Numbered from the stretch's first letter, positions 36,704-46,474 are shown. The stretch is DNA of 64,000 nucleotides from CBDATB01 sp965199745 (GCA_965199745.1 CBDATB010000013.1:729967-793966), one strand, 5' to 3'. Notes: a model not told the origin generated them from the letters alone. Numbers and translations are program-made.

Positions 36704-37891
36704 TTGCATAAAGCCTTCAAATATCGTCTAATTCCTAACCAAGAACAAGAGGCTCTACTTTTCAAGCATTTCGGACATTGTAGATTTCTATGGAATCTTG
36801 CATTAGAAACTAAGACAAATGCTTATTTGAGTGCTAAAGTCAATTACAGTAGGTTTGATTTACAGAAGCAGTTAGTTGATTTGAAAAAAGAATGTGAGTG
36901 GTTTAAAGAAGTAAATAGCCAGTCATTACAATCTGTTTTACAAAACTTAGACTTAGCTTACAAAAAGTTCTTCAGAGGTGTAGGTTTTCCAAAGTTCAAA
37001 TCAAAAAATTCTAAGCAGTCATTTCACATACCACAAAACGTAAAGGTTGAAAATGGTAGATTAGTTATACCTAAATGCAAGAAGCATGGTATTAAGATTA
37101 GGTTGCATAGAGAACTTGGGGGAACTATAAAGTCTGCCACTATTTCAAGAACACCAACAGGTAAGTACTTTGTTTCTATTCTTTGTGATACAGGGATTGA
37201 GTGTTTACCCAAAACTAAACTTACTAAAGAAACGACATTAGGAGTTGACTTAGGTATTAAAGATTTTGCGGTAACGAGTGAAGGTGAAGCAATACCAAAC
37301 CCTAAATTCCTTAGAAGTAGTATTGATAGATTAAAGGTTTTACAACGTAAAGCAAGCAAGAAGAAAAAAAGTAGTCAGAACAGGAAGAAAGCAAATAAAC
37401 ATGTAGCATTATTGCACGAAAAAATAAAGAATCAAAGGCAAGATTTTCTACATAAGACTTCAACTAAACTAATTCGTGAGAACCAAACGATATGTTTAGA
37501 GAATCTTGGTGTATCTAATATGATAAAGAATCATAATCTTGCACGAGCAATATCAGATGTAAGTTGGTCGGAGTTCAATCGTATGCTTGAATATAAGGCT
37601 GAATGGTACGGAGTAAATATACTTCGTATTGGACGGTTTGCTCCAAGTTCAAAAACTTGTGAGTGCGGGGTTATCAATAAAGACCTGAAACTATCTGATA
37701 GAATTTGGACGTGCAAAAGCTGTGGACAAGTTAATGAGCGAGACTTGTTAGCAGCGAAAAATATAAAGGAGTTCGCTCTACATAACGAACAATCAGGGCA
37801 GGAATTGTCCGTAGAGCCTGTGGAGATGTCAGCATTAGTTGAATCTATGAAGCAGGAAGCCCAACCCATCGCCTCTGGCGTGGGTGGGTAG
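36704..37891 (+). CDS. tnpB: TnpB, RNA-guided nuclease of an IS200/IS605 (IS1341-like) element
   Basis: A 395-aa TnpB, ancestor-type relative of Cas12. The catalytic RuvC residues appear intact: aspartate in GVDLGIKDFAV, glutamate in ICLENLGVSN and the last aspartate in NERDLLAAKNI. A zinc ribbon lies between them (CECG...CKSCG; the first pair is CxC rather than CxxC). Start is TTG at 36704, giving the typical MHKAFKYRLIPNQEQ; no ATG is available. TnpB cuts the empty donor site using an RNA from the element's right end, favouring element retention. With tnpA reduced to a stub, mobility would need a transposase from elsewhere. Another dead copy lies at 27.5-28.0 kb. Confidence 0.95.
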   Translation: MHKAFKYRLIPNQEQEALLFKHFGHCRFLWNLALETKTNAYLSAKVNYSRFDLQKQLVDLKKECEWFKEVNSQSLQSVLQNLDLAYKKFFRGVGFPKFKSKNSKQSFHIPQNVKVENGRLVIPKCKKHGIKIRLHRELGGTIKSATISRTPTGKYFVSILCDTGIECLPKTKLTKETTLGVDLGIKDFAVTSEGEAIPNPKFLRSSIDRLKVLQRKASKKKKSSQNRKKANKHVALLHEKIKNQRQDFLHKTSTKLIRENQTICLENLGVSNMIKNHNLARAISDVSWSEFNRMLEYKAEWYGVNILRIGRFAPSSKTCECGVINKDLKLSDRIWTCKSCGQVNERDLLAAKNIKEFALHNEQSGQELSVEPVEMSALVESMKQEAQPIASGVGG

Positions 37892-37896
37892 TTCAC
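37860..37896 (+). ncRNA. Right end of the IS element and likely 3' scaffold of the TnpB guide RNA
   Basis: Nested stems CCCA/TGGG, CCCA/TGGG and CGCC/GGCG around a TCT loop span 37860-37888, overlapping the last codons and TAG stop of tnpB. In this family the guide RNA (omega or reRNA) covers the 3' part of tnpB and this hairpin and ends with about 16-20 nt of flanking DNA, here from about 37897. The RNA 5' end cannot be read. Confidence 0.6.
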
Positions 37897-38132
37897 ACAG
37901 GGCTCAAATAGATGATACTAGACCTTATAGGAAAGTTAATTGTTCTCACTCTGTTGGCGAAATAAAAGATATATTTCTCAAGCACCATGTAGAGAGGGAG
38001 GCAGAATTAGATAAGCTAATTAGCAAAGGAGAGAACAATTTCACTGCTGAAGAGAAAAAGCAATATGTATTTTTGTCCAATACAGAAAGGAAGTCTCGGA
38101 ACATCCTTTGTAATTTTAGAACGCTTATTTAG
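37897..38132 (+). pseudogene. Downstream coding fragment, possibly the displaced tail of the restriction-methyltransferase gene
   Basis: From the right end of the IS the frame HRAQIDDTRPYRKVNCSHS and on (SVGEIKDIFLKHHVEREAEL...) stays open for 78 codons to TAG at 38130-38132. If the element is cut out between TTAC (to 36363) and ACAGGG (from 37897), this frame joins the methyltransferase frame in phase, giving a protein of about 674 aa. I do not recognise the segment as a methyltransferase tail. A start within the IS (GTG at 37884) would add only a few residues. It could also be a remnant of an unrelated gene; a further 31-codon ATG frame at 38186-38281 before thrC is of doubtful meaning. Confidence 0.4.
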
Positions 38133-38292
38133 CTTTCATTTAAAGAAATAAAGCAGAGACGCAGTCGGTTTACTTGATTACTCATATGGATATAATAGAT
38201 ACTCTTCATAGCAGGAGTATAGATGTTTGTATGGATAAGGATGGTAATTCTTTTATAACAAAAAATATCAGTGTCTGCTAAGTAATTATCAA

Positions 38293-39588
38293 ATGCGTTA
38301 TTACAGTACAAATAAAAAGTCAGCTCATGTCAGCTTTCGTCAAGCCATTATGCAGGGACTTGCACCCGATAAGGGTTTGTATTTTCCTAAAAACATTCCT
38401 CTTCTACCGCAAGACTTTTTCACCTACATACAAGATATTACCACACAAGAAATAGCGTTTCAGGTAGCTCGGGCTTTTGTTGGTGATGAAATACCGGAAA
38501 ATGATTTGTATACTATCATTAAGGAAGCAATTAATTTTGATATTCCTTTGGTAGCGGTAGAAGAAAATATTTTCTCTCTAGAACTATTTCACGGACCTAC
38601 GCTTGCTTTTAAAGATGTGGGTGCTCGTTTTATGTCCAGAATGTTGAATTATTTTCTTCGGCAGGAAAAAAAAATGCTCACTATCTTGGTAGCTACCTCG
38701 GGTGACACTGGTGCGGCAGTGGCCGCCGGATTCTGGAAAATGCCTAACATAAAAGTAATTATTTTATATCCTTCGGGAAAAGTAAGTTATATACAAGAGA
38801 AACAACTGACTACTTACGGCGAAAATATAGCTGCCTATGAAGTAGCAGGTACTTTTGACGATTGCCAGGGCATAGTGAAGTGTGCTTTTATAGATGAAGA
38901 TTTGCAGCGAAAATTTCGGCTGACTTCTGCCAATTCTATCAATATTGGTCGCCTGATTCCCCAGGCCTTTTATTACTTTTTTGCTTACCAACAAATCAAA
39001 GATAGAAGTATGCCCCTAGTGATTTCGGTGCCAAGTGGCAATTTTGGTAATATTTCTGCCGGACTTATTGCTAAGCGAATGGGTGTGCCTATCGATCGCT
39101 TTATTGCTGCTACTAACGTGAATGATACTGTTCCTGTTTATCTCTCAACAGGCGTATATGAGCCGAGTCCTTCTAAGAAAACTATTGCCAACGCTATGGA
39201 TGTGGGTAACCCAAGTAATTTTAGCCGAATACAGGAGTTATGTAAACACCAAATAGCATATTGTAGGGATGAGCTATCGGGTCATAAATTTACTGATGAC
39301 CAAATTAAAGCAGCCATCAAGTCTGCTTATGAGCAGGCGGGTTATTTACTCGACCCCCACGGAGCAATCGGGTATATGGCTTTAAAAATATATCAGAAAG
39401 ACCATTCTTCGCAAGGTATTTTCCTAGAAACAGCCCACCCAGCCAAATTTTTTGATGTATTAGAGCCTGTGTTGGAGAAAACTCTTGAGATGCCACCACG
39501 TCTGGCAGCATACCTAGAAAAACCTAAAAGGGCTACTTTTATTCAAAATACTTTTAAGGATTTTAAAAATGAATTGATGAAGCATTAG
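38293..39588 (+). CDS. thrC: Threonine synthase
   Basis: Converts O-phosphohomoserine to threonine with PLP, the last step of threonine biosynthesis. The 431-aa protein starts MRYYSTN and has PLP lysine K107 in HGPTLAFKDVGARFM, the long class II insertion and 'VATSGDTGAAVAAGF' for phosphate binding. thrA and thrB are not adjacent, although they often are in Bacteroidota; the accessory block directly upstream may have separated them, which cannot be tested here. Confidence 0.96.
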   Translation: MRYYSTNKKSAHVSFRQAIMQGLAPDKGLYFPKNIPLLPQDFFTYIQDITTQEIAFQVARAFVGDEIPENDLYTIIKEAINFDIPLVAVEENIFSLELFHGPTLAFKDVGARFMSRMLNYFLRQEKKMLTILVATSGDTGAAVAAGFWKMPNIKVIILYPSGKVSYIQEKQLTTYGENIAAYEVAGTFDDCQGIVKCAFIDEDLQRKFRLTSANSINIGRLIPQAFYYFFAYQQIKDRSMPLVISVPSGNFGNISAGLIAKRMGVPIDRFIAATNVNDTVPVYLSTGVYEPSPSKKTIANAMDVGNPSNFSRIQELCKHQIAYCRDELSGHKFTDDQIKAAIKSAYEQAGYLLDPHGAIGYMALKIYQKDHSSQGIFLETAHPAKFFDVLEPVLEKTLEMPPRLAAYLEKPKRATFIQNTFKDFKNELMKH

Positions 39589-39641
39589 TTTTTAGTGATA
39601 CTTTTTTGTATTTACACGCTACAAAATTTATTAGCAGTACC

Positions 39642-40622
39642 ATGCGCCTCACCTCTCGCCCTATACTTTGTAACTACTACGTAACTTACCGATGCAATGC
39701 GCGCTGTGGCTTTTGCGATATATGGGAGCGTCCCTCACCTTATGTAGGTCTTGAGCAAGTGAGTAAAAATTTGACCGACCTGAAAAGGCTAGGCGTGAAA
39801 GTAATAGATTTTACAGGAGGTGAGCCTCTGTTGCATCGCCAACTGCCAACAATGCTGAAAATAGCTAAAAAAATGGGCTTTATCACCACCGTTACAACAA
39901 ATTGCTTGCTGTATCCTAAGTATGCCAAAAGTCTTAGGAGTAAAATAGATATGCTACATTTTTCTCTCGACTTTTGTACCAAAACTATGCATGATAAATC
40001 TAGGGGCGTGCCTTGTTTTGATGCTGTGATGTCCTCTATTGAAATTGCCAAAAAACTAGGTGAAAGACCAGATATTTTATTTACTGTTTTTCAAGGCAAT
40101 ATGACGCATATTCAGGAAATTTATGAAAAAATTGTATTGCCCAATCGCTTGTTACTCATTCTTAATCCTGTGTTCGATTATAACGAGGTAAGCACGGGTA
40201 AAAAATTATCATTACAGGCATTAAAATATCTGTCGTATTGGGGGCAAAAGAAGCGTATTTATCTCAATGATGCTTTTATTACTTTACGCAAAGATGGGGG
40301 AAATCATATTGACCGACCAGTTTGTAAAGCTGCTAGTACAACCATTGTTGTGTCTCCTGAAAATGAGCTGGTACTCCCCTGTTATCACCTCGGACTAAAA
40401 GCCCTACCTATCAATGATAACTTGTACGCACTTTATACAAACGATAGGCAAGTGAAAGAACACCTTAAACTAGAGGGAAGGCATCCCAAATGCGAAGGTT
40501 GTGTGATTAATTGTTACATGCAGCCTTCTTTTGCCGTTGATATGAACAAATATTGGTGGAAAGCTTTGCCCAGCACACTCAAATATAATTTACTAAAAGG
40601 TACGTGGAAACAATTACTCTAA
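39642..40622 (+). CDS. Radical SAM protein with SPASM-like C-terminal cysteines
   Basis: A 326-aa enzyme expected to generate a 5'-deoxyadenosyl radical. The iron-sulfur cluster motif CNARCGFC (C18, C22, C25) is near the N-terminus, followed by 'FTGGEPLL' for AdoMet binding. The C-terminal part has cysteines in 'RPVCKAAS', 'LVLPCYHL', 'HPKCEGCVINCYM', like an auxiliary-cluster (SPASM or twitch) region. The ATG at 39642 is preferred over the TTG at 39606, since it places the motif at the usual distance. No modified peptide gene or partner is beside it, so the substrate is unknown. Confidence 0.85.
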   Translation: MRLTSRPILCNYYVTYRCNARCGFCDIWERPSPYVGLEQVSKNLTDLKRLGVKVIDFTGGEPLLHRQLPTMLKIAKKMGFITTVTTNCLLYPKYAKSLRSKIDMLHFSLDFCTKTMHDKSRGVPCFDAVMSSIEIAKKLGERPDILFTVFQGNMTHIQEIYEKIVLPNRLLLILNPVFDYNEVSTGKKLSLQALKYLSYWGQKKRIYLNDAFITLRKDGGNHIDRPVCKAASTTIVVSPENELVLPCYHLGLKALPINDNLYALYTNDRQVKEHLKLEGRHPKCEGCVINCYMQPSFAVDMNKYWWKALPSTLKYNLLKGTWKQLL

Positions 40623-40682
40623 AATTAGCATATCGAAACAATTTTTTCTGATATTTAAATGCATTCTATAAAAAAAATACAA

Positions 40683-41345
40683 ATGAAAACTTTAAAAAAA
40701 GTAATACCTGCTGTATTGTGGCTATATGCTACCTTGCCTGCTTTCGGGCAAAATAAAGAAGTCAAGTCAGAAGAACTCGCCAAAAAGGGATTCTACCAAC
40801 AGGCAGCAAAGACGCTAGCCTTTGGTGCTAAGCTCGGTTTTACCACCTATATGCTCACTAATTCTAGCAATTTGGTAGAAAATAGTAAATTCAGGCTTTT
40901 GTATCCTACGGTGGGTCTATTTATGAGGTATCAGCTAACAGAGTGCTTTTCTGTGCAAGGAGAAATCACCTATACCAACAGAGGAGGGCGTTATGATGAA
41001 AATGTTGATGGGCAAAGTATCGAAACCGATATTACTTTGCAGTATATTGATGTGCCTTTTATGGCAGTCTATAATGTACGATATAAAATTTTTGGACTCA
41101 AGAGTAACTTTGATCTTTTTGGTGGCATTCAACCTGGATTTCTTTTGCGAGCAAGACGCAACGATGGAGAGGCAAAAAATATTTTTAATAATGTTGCTTT
41201 TGATATAGTAGTTGGCTCCGGAATACCCATAGGGCGTGTATTGCTTTGTGCTGTTACCAAAATTACTTTGGGTAATCTTTCCAGCAGATTAGATAATACT
41301 ATTAGGAGCATAGGAACTGAGTGGACGATAGCTTATAAATTTTAA
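40683..41345 (+). CDS. Outer membrane beta-barrel protein (PorT/OMP_b-brl family)
   Basis: A 220-aa secreted protein. The ATG at 40683 gives a compact signal peptide (MKTLKKVIPAVLWLYATLPAFGQ); an ATG 24 bp earlier is less likely. The mature part alternates polar and hydrophobic residues in eight-stranded barrel style ('FSVQGEITYTNRGGRYDEN', 'LQYIDVPFMAVYNVRYKIF', 'LFGGIQPGFLLRARRND') and ends with YKF. Members of this group are generic porin-like or PorT proteins; the function cannot be stated. Confidence 0.78.
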   Translation: MKTLKKVIPAVLWLYATLPAFGQNKEVKSEELAKKGFYQQAAKTLAFGAKLGFTTYMLTNSSNLVENSKFRLLYPTVGLFMRYQLTECFSVQGEITYTNRGGRYDENVDGQSIETDITLQYIDVPFMAVYNVRYKIFGLKSNFDLFGGIQPGFLLRARRNDGEAKNIFNNVAFDIVVGSGIPIGRVLLCAVTKITLGNLSSRLDNTIRSIGTEWTIAYKF

Positions 41346-41499
41346 TAAATTTTTCGAATAAATGTTTTTATCATAAGATTATTTTTTCAAATCTGCTACA
41401 ACGGTGAGTATAAGCATGATTGTGAGGTTAGGGGGATCATAACCATATAATGTTATCATTGTTTTTAAGACCTATACCTCCAAGTAAACGCCTATCAAT

Positions 41500-42294
41500 A
41501 TGCTGAAAAACTTTATGATTAAAATATGGATTGCTTCTATCGTTAGGTTCAAAATATTTCTCAGTATACTACCAGTAAATAAGTGTCGCAATTACTGTGT
41601 ATTCATCATACTTGGCAGTCCGAGAACGGGTTCGACGTTGCTACACACTTACTTAAATACGCATCCTAATATTTGGTCTCTGGGAGAAGCTATCGGCATG
41701 GATTTCTCTAAAAAAGTATCACGCAGCCGCTACGACCCTATCGGTTATTTTGAAAATATTATTCTCAAGCCATTTCCCAAGCAAATACAAGCAGTAGGAT
41801 TTAAAGTTTTTTATCAGTATGCTAATATTGCTGAAGCACTTGTAGTAATAAAATATCTGCAAAAAATGAAACATCTCAAAGTAATTCATCTGTATCGCAA
41901 AAACAGGCTACGCTCACTAGTATCTCTGAAAATTGCCGAGAGAACGCAAATATGGTCGGAAAGAAAAGATAGTATTAGGTCTTTTAGTAGACAAAAGGCT
42001 CTTGAATTTCCTGCAGAAGTCTGTCTGAAAGATTTGAAAAAGTTGAAATCTGATTTTGAAAAATTCAAAGCTTCTTTTGCTCATTTTGATAGCTTGGAAA
42101 TTTGCTATGAAGACTTAATTGAACAACAAGAGAGGGTGCTTACACAAGTACAATATTTTCTGGGTACTACTCCTCGTAATCTCTACTCTCTACTAAAGAA
42201 ACAGAACCCCGAACCGCTCAAAGAACTTATCAGCAATTACGGTGAGATAGAAAAAGCACTAAGCGGCACAAAATGGGAGAGTTATTTGTCTTAA
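41500..42294 (+). CDS. Sulfotransferase family protein
   Basis: A 264-aa protein with the 5'-phosphosulfate-binding loop SPRTGSTLLHTYLNTHP (40-56) and a second region 'VIHLYRKNRLRSLVSLKIAE' corresponding to the 3'-phosphate-binding segment. It would transfer sulfate from PAPS to a sugar, lipid or peptide. No glycosyltransferase or PAPS synthesis gene is adjacent, so the acceptor is unknown. It is convergent with infB. Confidence 0.82.
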   Translation: MLKNFMIKIWIASIVRFKIFLSILPVNKCRNYCVFIILGSPRTGSTLLHTYLNTHPNIWSLGEAIGMDFSKKVSRSRYDPIGYFENIILKPFPKQIQAVGFKVFYQYANIAEALVVIKYLQKMKHLKVIHLYRKNRLRSLVSLKIAERTQIWSERKDSIRSFSRQKALEFPAEVCLKDLKKLKSDFEKFKASFAHFDSLEICYEDLIEQQERVLTQVQYFLGTTPRNLYSLLKKQNPEPLKELISNYGEIEKALSGTKWESYLS

Positions 42295-42353
42295 CTTGTC
42301 AAATGAGTTTGACTGAACATTTTTTAGTGTTTATCGAAGAAATTTTTCAGGCT

Positions 42354-45269
42354 TTATGTCAAAGCCCTTTTAACTTCTTTTTGCTCAAATACTTCTATAA
42401 TATCGCCAACTTTAATATCATTAAAATTCTTGATACTCAAGCCGCACTCAAAATTATGCTTTACTTCATTTACATCCTCTTTAAAGCGTTTCAAAGCATT
42501 AATTTCTCCACCTTCTTCTCCACCATAGGTAACTATTCCGTCCCGAATAATTCTGATTTTTGATGTGCGCTTCACATATCCATCCATCACATAGCAGCCG
42601 CCTACTGTACCCACTTTGGTAATTTTAAATACTTCTCTCACCTCAATATTTCCAACAATTATCTCTTCAATTTCTGGAGCAAGCATGCCTTCCATGGCAT
42701 CTTTGACATCGTTGGTAGCTTCAAAAATAACAGAATAGAGTCTTATTTCAATATTTTCTTTATCGGCAATTTTTCGCGCAGATGGAGTGGGTCTTACCTG
42801 AAAACCGATAACGATTGCTTCCGAGGCAGTTGCCAGCAGAATATCTGACTCGGAAATCGGTCCGACAGCTTTATGAATAATGTTGATTTCTACTTCTTGA
42901 GTTGATAGTTTTAGTAAAGAATCTGACAATGCCTCTACCGAACCGTCTACATCACCTCTAATAATAATATTGAGTTGCTGGAAAGAGCCAATAGCAATAC
43001 GCCGTCCTATATCACTTAAGGTGGTTCTTTTGGTTGCTCTGATAGTCTGTTCGCGGATAATTTGCTCTCTTTTTATAGCTATTTCTCTGGCCTCTCTTTC
43101 AGTGTTCATCACATTAAATTTGTCACCCGCTTGCGGAGCACCTCCCAGCCCCAACACTTGTACTGGCGTGGCAGGGGGTACATTTTTGAGGGGCTTACTT
43201 CGGTGGTCTGTCATGGCTTTCACTCGACCGTGATGAGGCCCTGCAAGAATTATATCACCAACACAAAGTGTTCCCGACTGTACTAATATTGTTGCTACAT
43301 AGCCCCTGCCTCTATCGAGCGAAGCTTCTACTACCGTACCTACTGCTTTCTTATTGGGATTAGCTTTTAATTCCAAAATATCGGCTTCTAGTAGCACACC
43401 TTCTAACAAACCTTCAACACCTTGTCCAGTTTTTGCCGAAATTTCATAACACTGATATTTACCTCCCCAACCTTCTACCAAGTAATTCAGGTTAGCCAAT
43501 TCTTCTTTTATTTTGTTAGCATTAGCTGTAGGTTTATCAACTTTGTTGATAGCTATTACTATGGGTACATTTGCTACTGAGGCATGATTGAGTGCTTCAA
43601 TAGTCTGCGGCATCACGCTATCGTCTGCAGCAATTACAATAATGACTACATCTGTCAGCTTAGCACCTCTGGCACGCATTGCAGTAAAAGCTTCATGACC
43701 AGGAGTATCTAAAAAAGCGATACGCCTTTTACTTTTGGTTATTACATCATAAGCCCCAATATGCTGTGTAATACCTCCTGCTTCTCCTTGCACAATTCGC
43801 GAGTCCCGTATATAGTCGAGCAGAGAAGTTTTTCCGTGGTCTACATGCCCCATGATAGTAACAATGGGGGCTCTTGGTAACAATTCTCCATTATCTTCGT
43901 CTTCCACTTCTAATGAGTCAATATCTTCTTCTACAGAAGTGAACTCTACCAAATAGCCAAAATATTCTGCTATGAGTGTAATAATGTCGGCTTCTAAGCG
44001 ATGATTGATAGAGATGAATATCCCTAATGCCATCGCCTTAGAAATAATTTCATTAACACTTACTCCCATCAAGGTAGATAGTTCTAAAGTTGAAATAAAC
44101 TCTGTTACTTTAAGTTTGGTTGCATCTTTTTGGGCTTCAAGGATCTCTTGCTCTTTTGCTACCTGGCTAGCAAAACGTTTTTCTTTCCGGTGCTGTCTCT
44201 TACTGGTGAGTTTGCTATCTGTACCCACGCTCATCCGCGCCAGTGTTTTTTTCATTTCCTCTTGCACTTCTTTTTCTGAAACCTCTACCTTTTTATTTTT
44301 GGTCTTTTTAGGCTTGCGTTTCTTTCCACCTCTCTGACTTCGTTTTGGCGTTGTTTCTTGAGCAGGCATTGCTGCATTTGCATCGGTTAGAGGCGATTTA
44401 ACACGTTTGCGTTTTCTTTTCTTTTGCTTTTTTTCATCGGAAGAAGCAACGGGTTTAACTGTTTTTTCTTCAGCAAGTTCAATTTTACCGAGTACTCTCA
44501 ACCCTTGAAGTTTGTCTGCTTTTGCTTCAATTAATTCCGCAGGAGTTTTTTCGGGAATTTCTTTTTTTACTGGAGTAGGTACTTCTATCGAGGTACTTTT
44601 GTCAGATGGCTTCTGGGCTGTCTCTTCTTCATGTTTTGATAATTTTTGTGTGGTTTTTCTCTTGGGTTTTGCTGTTTTTTTGATTCCAGTTGGATTGGGG
44701 GTTTTTATGGATTTTACTTTGTTTTTATTTGTTTTAGCTGCTTTTGGTTTATTTGCTTCTAAGTTAATTTTTCCTACTATTTTTAGTCCTGTCAGCTGTT
44801 TTTTTTCGATGATAATCTCATCTTTTTTGTCAACTTGACTCTTACCTTGCTTAGGAACTTCTTCTATTTTATCTACAGGCTGAGCGGGTACTTCTCTAGT
44901 TTCTACAGCAGAACTTTGGATTGGTGCGGGTGGTTCTGGTTCGGGCTTTTCGGCGGGTAGATTTGGTTCGGATTCAATTTGGATCGGCGGTGTTTGTTCA
45001 ACTGGCGGTATTTGCTCAGATACAACTTCACTGGCTAATTCTGGTTTTTCGATGCGTTTGCCGATAGTCAGCTTTTCAGCTTCTTTCTTAACGGCAATAG
45101 AACCTGCATACTCTCTTTGTAAGAGTGTATACTGATAATGGGTAATTTTGGTGTTAGGTTTAGAGTCTACCTCAAAGCCTTTTTTATTCAAAAATTCTGC
45201 GATAGTTGCTATACCTACATTTAATTTCTTAGCCGCCTGGCTTATTCTGATCATTTTTTGATCCGACAT
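42354..45269 (-). CDS. infB: Translation initiation factor IF-2
   Basis: A 971-aa GTPase that brings initiator tRNA to the ribosome. The N-terminal IF2_N-type domain ('MIRISQAAKKLNVGIATIAEFL') is followed by a very long, low-complexity region rich in K, E and P (about 60-370), then a second IF2_N copy and the G domain with GHVDHGKT (G1), DTPGHE (G3) and NKVDKP (G4), and domains II-IV. The start at 45269 (MSDQKM) is chosen over the ATG 15 bp upstream. In many Bacteroidota rimP and nusA directly precede infB; here the upstream neighbour on the same strand is an unrelated membrane protein. Confidence 0.96.
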   Translation of the reverse strand: MSDQKMIRISQAAKKLNVGIATIAEFLNKKGFEVDSKPNTKITHYQYTLLQREYAGSIAVKKEAEKLTIGKRIEKPELASEVVSEQIPPVEQTPPIQIESEPNLPAEKPEPEPPAPIQSSAVETREVPAQPVDKIEEVPKQGKSQVDKKDEIIIEKKQLTGLKIVGKINLEANKPKAAKTNKNKVKSIKTPNPTGIKKTAKPKRKTTQKLSKHEEETAQKPSDKSTSIEVPTPVKKEIPEKTPAELIEAKADKLQGLRVLGKIELAEEKTVKPVASSDEKKQKKRKRKRVKSPLTDANAAMPAQETTPKRSQRGGKKRKPKKTKNKKVEVSEKEVQEEMKKTLARMSVGTDSKLTSKRQHRKEKRFASQVAKEQEILEAQKDATKLKVTEFISTLELSTLMGVSVNEIISKAMALGIFISINHRLEADIITLIAEYFGYLVEFTSVEEDIDSLEVEDEDNGELLPRAPIVTIMGHVDHGKTSLLDYIRDSRIVQGEAGGITQHIGAYDVITKSKRRIAFLDTPGHEAFTAMRARGAKLTDVVIIVIAADDSVMPQTIEALNHASVANVPIVIAINKVDKPTANANKIKEELANLNYLVEGWGGKYQCYEISAKTGQGVEGLLEGVLLEADILELKANPNKKAVGTVVEASLDRGRGYVATILVQSGTLCVGDIILAGPHHGRVKAMTDHRSKPLKNVPPATPVQVLGLGGAPQAGDKFNVMNTEREAREIAIKREQIIREQTIRATKRTTLSDIGRRIAIGSFQQLNIIIRGDVDGSVEALSDSLLKLSTQEVEINIIHKAVGPISESDILLATASEAIVIGFQVRPTPSARKIADKENIEIRLYSVIFEATNDVKDAMEGMLAPEIEEIIVGNIEVREVFKITKVGTVGGCYVMDGYVKRTSKIRIIRDGIVTYGGEEGGEINALKRFKEDVNEVKHNFECGLSIKNFNDIKVGDIIEVFEQKEVKRALT

Positions 45270-45394
45270 AAGAAGAATATACAATAAATGAGCGAAAAAA
45301 AAGACAAATGCTTAAGATAATAATCTGTGCTAAAAACTGTTCATCATGGTGGAAAGCTTACAAGCAGGCTAACCTTTTCTTTGGTTTTGAGAGG

Positions 45395-45402
45395 CAAAGA
45401 TA
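45395..45402 (-). promoter_or_regulatory. -7 box upstream of infB
   Basis: The minus strand reads TATCTTTG, a good TAnnTTTG match, 126 bp before the infB start. It supports infB having its own promoter rather than relying on a nusA operon. No -33 TTG is at the proper distance. Confidence 0.4.
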
Positions 45403-45446
45403 AGATTATGAGGTGAGATGTTAAAATTATCTATATATTTATTCTA

Positions 45447-46457
45447 TTAACAGTATTCAGCAATACGTGTAGAAGAGCGCAAAAACCATAATATACTTAA
45501 ACCACCCAACATAATACTGTATACTGCCTGAAAGCCATGATTTAAAATAGCAAAGGCATTTCCGTAAAGAGTTTGTACGCCAAAGATAACAGCGGCTTGA
45601 GTAACCAAATAATGATAAGCACCTATTCCTCCACCTTGTATAGGTATGGAGCGACCCATGCTACCTATAATCATCAACACAAAACCTACTTTAATACCTA
45701 ATGCAGACATTGTGGGTATTGCAAAGAACCAAAAATAGGACATGCCTGCATAGCCTAGCCATATTAGTAGTGTATACAAAAAAAATAAAGTTTTTTTAGT
45801 ATGACCAATGGCTTGAATGCCCCAACACATATCTCGCCAAAGTTCTTTTAGTTTAGGAATTGCATACTTTTGTACAAAACTTACTCTGTATAAAATATAT
45901 AGGACAACCATTAAAAAGGGGAGAGTTAGGTAAGTTATCGATAAAAACAATTTTATAGTTATTGTTTTATGCCCGATAATTTGGGTGAAAGGCATTAAAA
46001 TATTATCGAGAAAAAAATCTCTCATTTTTTGAAAAGAAAGTAAAAACGCCAATATAAACATTAGCCCCAGCGAAAATATATCTATTGCCCTTTCAACTAC
46101 TACGGTACCCAGTAAGGCACTAAACGATAGTTTATCTGTTTTTTTAAGTACACTACAACGCGATAACTCACCTAGCCTTGGAACAGCATAATTGGCTAAA
46201 TAGCCAATCATCAACGAAAAAAAGCAACGATGCAAAGCAGGTTTTTTGCCTAGTGTGTCTATCAATAACTGCCAACGTGCCGCCCGCACTAGGTGAGTCG
46301 ATAGCGTGATCAAAGATACTACAAAAGCCCAGCGATAGTCTACCGATTTCAGTACATGAAGAAGTGCTTTATGATTTTGGTCCTTGAGAGCAACATACAG
46401 CAAAACCAATCCCAATGCACTAAAGAAAAGAGGTTGAAACCTTAAAACACGTCGCAC
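45447..46457 (-). CDS. Lysylphosphatidylglycerol synthase-type transmembrane (flippase-like) protein
   Basis: A 336-aa polytopic membrane protein with about eight helices, matching the N-terminal flippase part of MprF (UPF0104/YbhN group) without the aminoacyl-transferase half. Marker segments are 'VVSLITLSTHLVRAARWQLLIDTLG', here in two halves, 'YLANYAVPRLGELSRCSVLKK' and 'GSMGRSIPIQGGGIGAYHYL'. Such proteins are thought to move lipids across the inner membrane. The gene begins 17 bp after the alpha/beta-hydrolase gene's stop. Confidence 0.82.
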   Translation of the reverse strand: MRRVLRFQPLFFSALGLVLLYVALKDQNHKALLHVLKSVDYRWAFVVSLITLSTHLVRAARWQLLIDTLGKKPALHRCFFSLMIGYLANYAVPRLGELSRCSVLKKTDKLSFSALLGTVVVERAIDIFSLGLMFILAFLLSFQKMRDFFLDNILMPFTQIIGHKTITIKLFLSITYLTLPFLMVVLYILYRVSFVQKYAIPKLKELWRDMCWGIQAIGHTKKTLFFLYTLLIWLGYAGMSYFWFFAIPTMSALGIKVGFVLMIIGSMGRSIPIQGGGIGAYHYLVTQAAVIFGVQTLYGNAFAILNHGFQAVYSIMLGGLSILWFLRSSTRIAEYC

Positions 46458-46474
46458 AAGTATATAAAAAAGGG

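Noticed and set aside
42298..42313. Bidirectional terminator between the sulfotransferase gene and infB
   Set aside because: GTCAAA-TGAG-TTTGAC is only 6 bp and lacks a T run on either strand.
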